A stretch of 28,228 nucleotides of DNA from DATBDE01 sp045805605. Its GTDB lineage: Bacteria; Actinomycetota; Thermoleophilia; Solirubrobacterales; Solirubrobacteraceae. The DNA is taken from NCBI GenBank assembly GCA_045805605.1, contig JBJMKX010000043.1:1-28228 (forward strand). Direction: 5' to 3'. This document shows positions 23,393 to 28,228 of this stretch, in pieces; the first letter of the stretch is position 1, and every line of letters begins with the position of its first letter. A program made the translations under genes and the position numbers. The notes under the pieces were generated by a model. The model saw only the letters and a program-made list of their open reading frames with translations. It was not told where the DNA came from and ran no database searches.

Positions 23393-24036
23393 TACCCGCC
23401 GAGGTAGGCGAGCACCGCAAGCACGCGGCGGTGGTCGTCCTGGCCCGCGGCCAGGTCGAGCTTGCCGAAGATCGAGGTCACGTGCCGCTCGACCGCCCGC
23501 TCGGAGACGATGAGCTCGGACGCGATCGCGCGGTTCGTCCGCCCCTCCGCCATCAGCGCCAGCACCTCGCGCTCCCGCGGGGTCAGCGATGCGAGCGGGT
23601 CGTCGCGCTCGCGCCGGCCGAGCATGTGCGCGACCACCTCGGGGTCGAGGACCGAGCCGCCCTCACCGACACGGCGGACGGCGTCGACGAAGCGGTCGAT
23701 CTCGGCGATCCGGTCCTTGAGCAGGTAGCCGACGCCGTCGGCGCCATCGGCGAGCAGCTCGACCGCGTAGCGCTCCTCGACGTACTGGGAGAGCACGAGG
23801 ACGCCGGTTCCGGGCAGCTCCTCGCGGATGACCCTGGCCGCCTTGAGGCCCTCGTCGACGTGCGTGGGGGGCATGCGGATGTCGACGACGGCGACATCGG
23901 GCTTGTGGGCCCGGACCTTTCTCAGCAGCTCCTCGCCGTCGCCCGCCTGGCCGACGACGTCGAAGCCCGCGTCCGCGAGCAGGCGCACGGCGCCCTCGCG
24001 CAGGAGGACGGAGTCTTCGGCGATCACGATGCGCAT
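23392..24036 (-). CDS. NarL/FixJ-family response regulator
   Basis: Output protein of the adjacent kinase, 214 aa. Receiver domain, residues 1-120: acidic pair in VIAEDS, phosphoacceptor Asp52 in VAVVDIRMPP, Lys107 in GYLLKD. LuxR-type helix-turn-helix, residues 145-205: LTPREREVLALMAEGRTN, RAIASELIVSERAVERHVTS, IFGKL. It binds DNA as a phosphorylated dimer; targets unknown. The ATG lies inside the end of the kinase gene (13-base overlap), so expression is coupled. The C-terminus is slightly extended (RRVLAVLAYLGG). High confidence for family and pairing. Confidence 0.95.
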   Translation of the reverse strand: MRIVIAEDSVLLREGAVRLLADAGFDVVGQAGDGEELLRKVRAHKPDVAVVDIRMPPTHVDEGLKAARVIREELPGTGVLVLSQYVEERYAVELLADGADGVGYLLKDRIAEIDRFVDAVRRVGEGGSVLDPEVVAHMLGRRERDDPLASLTPREREVLALMAEGRTNRAIASELIVSERAVERHVTSIFGKLDLAAGQDDHRRVLAVLAYLGG

Positions 24037-25544
24037 GGGATCTCCGCGCGGATGGTCGTGCCCTTGCCGGGCGGACTGTGCACGTCAAGACGCCCGTCGA
24101 GCGCGCTCAGGCGGTCCGCCAGGCCGCGTAGCCCGCTGCCGCCGCCGGCTTGGGCGCCGCCGCGCCCGTCGTCGCGGACCTCCACGACGAGCCGGCCGTC
24201 GTCCCGGATGACGTCGACCTCCACGCGGGTGGCATCGGCATAGCGGGCGACGTTGGTCAGCGCCTCGGCGACGGTGAAGTAGGCGGTCACCTCGATCGCC
24301 GCCGCCACCCGACCGGGCGGGGGGCCGGTCAGCTTCGCGGGCAGCGGCGCCCGCCCGAGGAGCGAACGCAGCGCGGGCTCCAGGCCGCCCTCGGTCAGGA
24401 CCGCAGGGTGGATGCCCCGCGCCAGCTCGCGCAACTCGGCGGTGGCGCCCGCGAGCTCCTGGGCCGCCTCCTGGAGCAGGCCCGCAGCGGCCTCGGGGTC
24501 GTCGAGCACGCGATTGCGCGCGAGGCGCAGGTCGAGCGCCAGCCCGACCAGCCGCTGCTGCGCGCCGTCATGAAGATCGTGCTCGATCCGTCGGCGCGCC
24601 TCGTCGGCGGCTTGGACGATCCGCGCGCGTGAGGCGCGCAGCTCGGCCTCGTGCTGCTTGCGGTCGGTGATGTCGCGGATGTAGCCGGTGAAGGTAGGCG
24701 GGCCGGGGACGTCGATTCGGGTGATGGTGAGCTCGACCGGGAACTCCGACCCGTCCGCGCGCATGCCGGTGATCTCAACCCGCCGGTCGAGCACCGGCCC
24801 CTCGCCGGTGACGAGGTAGCGGGCGAGACCCGCGCGGTGGCGCCGGCGCAGCGACGGCGGCACGATGAGGTCGGCCATGTCCTTGCCGAGGACGTCCTCG
24901 GCCGCGTAGCCGAAGGTGCGCTCGGCGGCCGGGTTGAAGTCGAGGATGTGGCCGCGATGGTCGATGGCGATGACCGCGTCCAGGGCCGCCTCGAGCATCG
25001 CCCGGGTGCGCTGGTCGCCGACGTGGGCGGCCTGGTGGGCCCGGCGGCGCTCGATCGCGAGCCCGATCTGATCGCCCAGCGACGACAGCGTTCTCAGCAG
25101 CTCCTCGTCGGGCTCGCGCGGCTCGGTGGCGAGCAGCTCGACGACGGCGACGCAGCCCCGGGCGCTGCGGGCCGGGAAGCAGAGCGCGGCGTGGAGCCCG
25201 AGCGAGGCCGCCGTTCGCGCGCGCGGGAAGTTCGTGTCGGCCACGACGTCGACCACCCACGCCGGCTCCCTGGCCTCCCACACCCGGCCGGGCAGGCCCT
25301 CGCCGGCGTCGAGGGCGAGCGAGTGGCTGACGGCCTCGAACGGCTCGAGCGCATCATCGGCCCCCCAGGCGGCGACGCAACGCAGCGGCGGCTGGCCGTG
25401 CGCGCCCGGCTCCCAGGCCGCGGCCCACGCCCAGCCCAGCCGCTCGCCGACGATGCGCAGGACGCGCGGGTAGGCCTCGGTGAGGTCGTCGACGTCCGCG
25501 AGCGTGCGCGCCACCGCCTGCTCCGTCGTCTCCGTGACCTCCAT
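24024..25544 (-). CDS. GAF-PAS sensor histidine kinase (NarX/DesK-type HisKA_3)
   Basis: Cytosolic sensor kinase, 506 aa, no membrane helices. A GAF domain spans about residues 15-165 (WAAAWEPG, GEGLPGRVWEAREPAWVVDV, ALCFPA). A PAS domain spans 176-295 (LDAVIAIDHRGHILDFNPAA, ERTFGYAAEDVLG, GYIRDITDRKQ). HisKA_3 follows with the phosphorylated His likely His325 in EHDLHDGAQQRL. The ATPase domain runs about 395-506 (EALTNVARYA N-box, VRDDGRGGA, GSGLRGLADRLSALDG). Such kinases phosphorylate LuxR-type regulators like the one overlapping its 3' end. The signal is unknown; no heme- or flavin-specific ligand stands out. A lone receiver gene lies 29 bases upstream in the same direction. Confidence 0.94.
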   Translation of the reverse strand: MEVTETTEQAVARTLADVDDLTEAYPRVLRIVGERLGWAWAAAWEPGAHGQPPLRCVAAWGADDALEPFEAVSHSLALDAGEGLPGRVWEAREPAWVVDVVADTNFPRARTAASLGLHAALCFPARSARGCVAVVELLATEPREPDEELLRTLSSLGDQIGLAIERRRAHQAAHVGDQRTRAMLEAALDAVIAIDHRGHILDFNPAAERTFGYAAEDVLGKDMADLIVPPSLRRRHRAGLARYLVTGEGPVLDRRVEITGMRADGSEFPVELTITRIDVPGPPTFTGYIRDITDRKQHEAELRASRARIVQAADEARRRIEHDLHDGAQQRLVGLALDLRLARNRVLDDPEAAAGLLQEAAQELAGATAELRELARGIHPAVLTEGGLEPALRSLLGRAPLPAKLTGPPPGRVAAAIEVTAYFTVAEALTNVARYADATRVEVDVIRDDGRLVVEVRDDGRGGAQAGGGSGLRGLADRLSALDGRLDVHSPPGKGTTIRAEIPCAS

Positions 25545-25573
25545 CCGCCGTCATTGTCCTCCGCGGACGGGGG

Positions 25574-25915
25574 TCAGGGCAATAGCGCGCTGAGCGCGGC
25601 CCCGGAGAGCTCGCCCTTTGGCACGAAGCCGCACGCCCCACTGGCGGGCAGGCGGTCGGCGAAGTCGCCTGCGTCGTGGCTCGACGTGAGGATGACGGCC
25701 CGCCCGTCGCAGAGCTCACCCGCGACGCTCAGGCCGTTGCCGTCGGGCAGGTGGACGTCGAGGAGCACGACGTCCGGCTGCAGCTCGGCGGTGGCCTTCA
25801 CCGCCTGGGCGGCGTCGCCGGCCTCGCCGACGACCTGCCAGCCCTCGGCCTCGAGCAGCCGTCGCGCACGCGTGCGAAAACCCGCGTGGTCGTCGACGAT
25901 CAGCACCGAGGGCAC
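25574..25915 (-). CDS. Stand-alone receiver-domain protein
   Basis: A CheY-like single-domain regulator of 113 aa from GTG 25915. Acidic pocket in VLIVDDHAGFR, phosphoacceptor Asp53 in VVLLDVHLPDGNGL, ILTSS for the Thr/Ser switch, Lys100 in GFVPKGEL. There is no output domain: the protein ends ALSALLP right after the receiver. The frame is open further upstream, but that part is Pro/Gly-rich and does not look like protein, so the GTG is preferred. It precedes the kinase and regulator on the same strand, so three signalling proteins are probably cotranscribed. It may act as a phosphate sink or modulate the kinase; this is inference. Confidence 0.85.
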   Translation of the reverse strand: MPSVLIVDDHAGFRTRARRLLEAEGWQVVGEAGDAAQAVKATAELQPDVVLLDVHLPDGNGLSVAGELCDGRAVILTSSHDAGDFADRLPASGACGFVPKGELSGAALSALLP

Positions 25916-26020
25916 CGCTCCATTGTCGGTCCTCAGCGTCCCACCGGGGTTCGGTTTTCCGCCAACCTCCGGCGGCCACCCCCATGGGCGCACCGGCGCG
26001 GTCCTGGAATCGTGCCTGCC

Positions 26021-26197
26021 ATGCAGCACCTCCCCATTCCCCGCCGTCACGCAGGAGAGTTCGCCGACGCCCGCTGCGCGCCCGCGCTCGGTGCCATGCC
26101 GACCCTCCCTTCTCCGGCTTCCCCCACCGACGCCATCGCCTGCTCCGATTGCGTCGCGGATGCCTCCTGCGTGGCCGCGGGCGAGTGCCGTCGCTAG
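26021..26197 (+). CDS. Possible 58-aa Cys-containing small protein
   Basis: An open frame in a gap between genes, with ATG 26021 and TAG at 26195-26197. The C-terminal half holds four cysteines in a tight pattern (ACSDCVADASCVAAGECRR), which could bind a metal. The start has no good Shine-Dalgarno box. The rest is Pro/Ala-rich and of doubtful coding quality. I do not recognise it. It may be a chance frame. Confidence 0.28.
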   Translation: MQHLPIPRRHAGEFADARCAPALGAMPTLPSPASPTDAIACSDCVADASCVAAGECRR

Positions 26198-26201
26198 CCG
26201 G

Positions 26202-26894
26202 TCACGCGCGCCCGTAGACCGGGATCGCCGCGCCGCTGGTGGCGCCGGAGGCGTCGCTCGACAGGAACAGGATCGTCTGGGCGATCTGCTCGGGCCTGAC
26301 CCACTTCGAGGTGTCGGCGTCGGGCTGCGAGGCCCGGTTGCCGGGCGTGTCGATCACGCTTGGCAGGATGGCGTTGACCCGCACGCCGTCGTCCTTGTAC
26401 TCCGCGTCGAGCGCCCCCACGAACGCGAGTACGGCCGCCTTGGACGAGATGTAGCCGGCGGCGCCGGGGAACGGTCGCAGCGCCGCCCGCGTCGAGACGC
26501 CGACGATGGTGCCGCCGCCGGCCTCGATCAGATGAGGGATCGCCGTCGCGACCATGAGGTAGAGCGGGCGGAGGTTGAGCCGGAACTGCTTCTCGAAGTC
26601 CTCGATCGGCGTGTCCGCGACCTTGCCCGGCGCCGAGAAGCCCCCGACCAGGTTGACCACGCCCCGCAGCGGCGCCTCGGAGAACCCCGTCGCAGTGCCG
26701 ACGACGCCGCGCACGGCGCCGGGGTCGAAGAGGTCGGCCTTCAGGAGCTCGAGCCCCTCGCGCTCGGGCAGGCGCGCGAGCTCGCGCTCGGCCACCCATG
26801 GGACCACGGTGCGCCAGCCGGCGTCGAGAAACGCCTGCACAACGGCAGCCCCAAGTCCGCCGGTGCCCCCGGTGATGATCGCGGTGCGGTCCAT
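26202..26894 (-). CDS. Short-chain dehydrogenase/reductase (SDR)
   Basis: NAD(P)-dependent oxidoreductase of classical SDR type, 230 aa. Cofactor loop TGGTGGLG (residues 8-15), NLVGG in place of the usual NNAG, catalytic Ser134, Tyr148 and Lys152 (GYISSKAAV). The C-terminal region has the standard PSVIDTPGNR, then KWVRPEQIAQTILFLSSDAS and GAAIPVYG. An acidic residue after strand 2 is not clear, so cofactor preference is not assigned. Substrate unknown. It is divergent from the YhaM-like gene with 58 bases between starts. The genes on the other side are unrelated. Confidence 0.92.
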   Translation of the reverse strand: MDRTAIITGGTGGLGAAVVQAFLDAGWRTVVPWVAERELARLPEREGLELLKADLFDPGAVRGVVGTATGFSEAPLRGVVNLVGGFSAPGKVADTPIEDFEKQFRLNLRPLYLMVATAIPHLIEAGGGTIVGVSTRAALRPFPGAAGYISSKAAVLAFVGALDAEYKDDGVRVNAILPSVIDTPGNRASQPDADTSKWVRPEQIAQTILFLSSDASGATSGAAIPVYGRA

Positions 26895-26952
26895 CTGCGG
26901 TCCCTCGCTTTCCTCGATCTCGTCGTCCGCCCGCCTGCCTATCTTCCGTCAC

Positions 26953-27909
26953 GTGGCTGTGCGGGACCTCCAAGACGGCGCCACCATCGCCATCGCCCTC
27001 CTGGTGCGAGAGGCCGAGCTGCGCCGCAAGCGCGACGGGTCCGAGTACCTGCGCCTGGTCCTCGCCGACCGTACCGGGACGCTCCCGGCCGTGCTGTGGG
27101 ACGGGGCCGCCGAGGCGTGCGGGTGCTGCCGCGTGGGCGAGCCGGTGCACGTCTCCGGGCGCTACTCGGTGCACCCGCGGTTCGGCTCCCAGCTCGTCGT
27201 CGGCGCGCTACGCGCGTGCGAGCCGGGCGAGGTCGTGCTCGACGACCTCCTCGATGGCCCCGCGCGCTCGTGCGCGGCGCTCGAGGCCGACCTGCGCGAG
27301 CTCGTCGCGACGGTGCGCGAGCCGCACCTGCGCTTCCTGCTCGACGGCATGCTGGGCGAGGGCTCTCCCACCTGGCCCGCCTACCGCGATGCTCCCGCGG
27401 CCAAGCACAACCATCACGCCTACCGGCACGGGCTGCTCGAGCACTCGCTCGGGGTCGCGCAGACGGTGTCGACGATCGCCGCCACCTTCCCGGGCATCGA
27501 CCGCGACATCGCGGTCACCGGCGCACTGCTGCACGACATCGGCAAGCTCGACGCCTACGCCGCGGCGGGACTGGCGATCGAGATGACCGACGCCGGCAAG
27601 CTGCAGGGCGAAATCGCGCTCGGCTACTACGCGGTGCGGCGCGCGATCGACCGCATCGAGGGCTTCCCGCCCCGGCTCGCCCAGGCGGTGCTGCACGTGA
27701 TCCTCTCGCACCACGGCACCCTCGAGCACGGCTCGCCGGTGGTCCCGTGCACCCGCGAGGCCACGCTCGTGCACATGATCGACAACCTCGGTGGCAAGCT
27801 CGGCTCGTTCGACCGACTCGAGAAGGAGCTGGCCGACGGCCAGCGCTGGTCGGCGTTCGACCGCGCCCTCGGCGTTGGCGCCTTCTTCGCGGCGCGCGAA
27901 GCGGCGTAA
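26953..27909 (+). CDS. YhaM-like 3'-5' exoribonuclease (OB-fold plus HD domain)
   Basis: Probable RNA/ssDNA 3'-5' exonuclease, 318 aa (Bacillus YhaM is about the same size). N-terminal OB-fold, residues 1-90: LLVREAELRRKRDGSEYLRL, VLADRTGTLPAVLWD, HVSGRYSVHPRFGSQLVV. HD domain, residues 150-290: HNHHAYRHGLLEHSLGV, then GALLHDIGKLD with the metal-binding His194-Asp195, ILSHHGTLEHGSP and HMIDNLGGKL. GTG 26953 gives a start at the OB-fold; GTG 26959 is an alternative. The open frame further left is antisense to the SDR gene. It ends 8 bases from the convergent DUF899 gene's stop. Acts in cytosolic RNA turnover by family analogy. Confidence 0.9.
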   Translation: MAVRDLQDGATIAIALLVREAELRRKRDGSEYLRLVLADRTGTLPAVLWDGAAEACGCCRVGEPVHVSGRYSVHPRFGSQLVVGALRACEPGEVVLDDLLDGPARSCAALEADLRELVATVREPHLRFLLDGMLGEGSPTWPAYRDAPAAKHNHHAYRHGLLEHSLGVAQTVSTIAATFPGIDRDIAVTGALLHDIGKLDAYAAAGLAIEMTDAGKLQGEIALGYYAVRRAIDRIEGFPPRLAQAVLHVILSHHGTLEHGSPVVPCTREATLVHMIDNLGGKLGSFDRLEKELADGQRWSAFDRALGVGAFFAAREAA

Positions 27910-27917
27910 CCGCCCAG

Positions 27918-28228
27918 TTAGGCGTCCGGGTACTCGTCCTTGCGCCAGGCGCGGGGCTCCTCGGACCCGGGCTTCGGCGTTCGGTCGAGCAGGAAGGAGT
28001 GGTACGGCGCGACGAACGGGTCGGGCGCCGAGACCGTGTAGGTGTGGTAGATGGTCCCGTTCTCGCGCGCGAAGGCGATGAAGCTCGGCGCCTCGCGTAG
28101 GCCGTCCTCGAGGTTCGCGCCGACCTGCCGCGACCAGTCCTGGAGCCACCGGGGCGGGTTGTCGACCATCTCGGTGACTTCGGGAACCTGCTCGGCCTGC
28201 TCCGGCGTCATCGCGAGGCCGAAGTCGA
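27918..28228 (-). CDS. DUF899 (thioredoxin-like) family protein, C-terminal part
   Basis: Partial gene: the minus-strand frame is open to the right edge and the start lies beyond it. The visible 103 residues read DFGLAMTPEQAEQVPEVTEM, then APSFIAFARENGTIYHTYTV and ending near AWRKDEYPDA with TAA. The FAREN-x-IYHTYTV strand and the following YHSFLLDRTPKG-like region (here DRTPKPGSEEP) match the tail of DUF899 proteins, which have a thioredoxin-like fold. An internal ATG at 28211 is probably not the true start, because the preceding codons also fit the family. Function unknown. Confidence 0.75.
   Translation of the reverse strand, partial: DFGLAMTPEQAEQVPEVTEMVDNPPRWLQDWSRQVGANLEDGLREAPSFIAFARENGTIYHTYTVSAPDPFVAPYHSFLLDRTPKPGSEEPRAWRKDEYPDA

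Noticed and set aside
24651..28100. A 1149-aa plus-strand frame spanning the kinase, receiver and SDR genes.
   Set aside because: It is antisense or out of frame to several well-supported genes and has no recognisable domain.

Overview
The window is high-GC bacterial DNA, about 70% G+C by eye, with C or G at most third codon positions and frequent GTG starts. A group 1h (actinobacterial-type, high-affinity) [NiFe] hydrogenase locus and many actinobacterial-style genes suggest an actinobacterium. A deep-branching soil lineage such as Thermoleophilia/Solirubrobacterales is plausible, but that placement is inference. I see no tRNA, rRNA, CRISPR array or insertion sequence.

Region 1 (1-11080, all +) is one tightly packed operon of 13 genes. 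In order it carries the hydrogenase small subunit (5' end cut by the window), the large subunit, a NifU/Rieske-like iron-sulfur protein (HhyE type), a DUF5947-like protein, a 68-aa protein, a DUF6084-like protein and an unnamed ~309-aa conserved protein. Then come a maturation protease with an unusual N-terminal domain, a 42-aa single-pass membrane peptide (DUF6893-like), HypB, a double SIS-domain protein, HypF and a nickel/cobalt permease with a His-rich loop. Almost every junction is a 1-4 base start/stop overlap. The structural genes make the H2-oxidising enzyme. HypB, HypF, the permease and the protease supply nickel, the CN ligands and C-terminal processing. The unnamed proteins are probably group 1h-specific assembly or electron-transfer factors. 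hypA, hypC, hypD and hypE are not in the window.

Region 2 (11088-16524) is accessory: an RsbW-like ATPase with a good promoter; a minus-strand pair (coiled-coil protein, DUF3291 protein) preceded by a large nested palindrome; and a secreted alpha/beta hydrolase divergent from a TetR regulator, which overlaps a secreted clan GH-A-like glycoside hydrolase. A dyad between the divergent starts is a candidate TetR operator.

Region 3 (16505-21144) shows gene decay: a 5'-truncated, frameshifted FUSC-type membrane protein abutting what looks like the last ~37 codons of a MarR regulator, then an intact sulfatase, then a PHA-synthase-like hydrolase with a one-base frameshift.

Region 4 (21170-28228) holds a DHA2-type drug exporter divergent from an EcsC-family gene, a three-gene signalling operon (lone receiver, GAF-PAS histidine kinase, NarL-type regulator), a short-chain dehydrogenase divergent from a YhaM-like OB/HD exoribonuclease, and the 3' part of a DUF899 gene running off the right edge.
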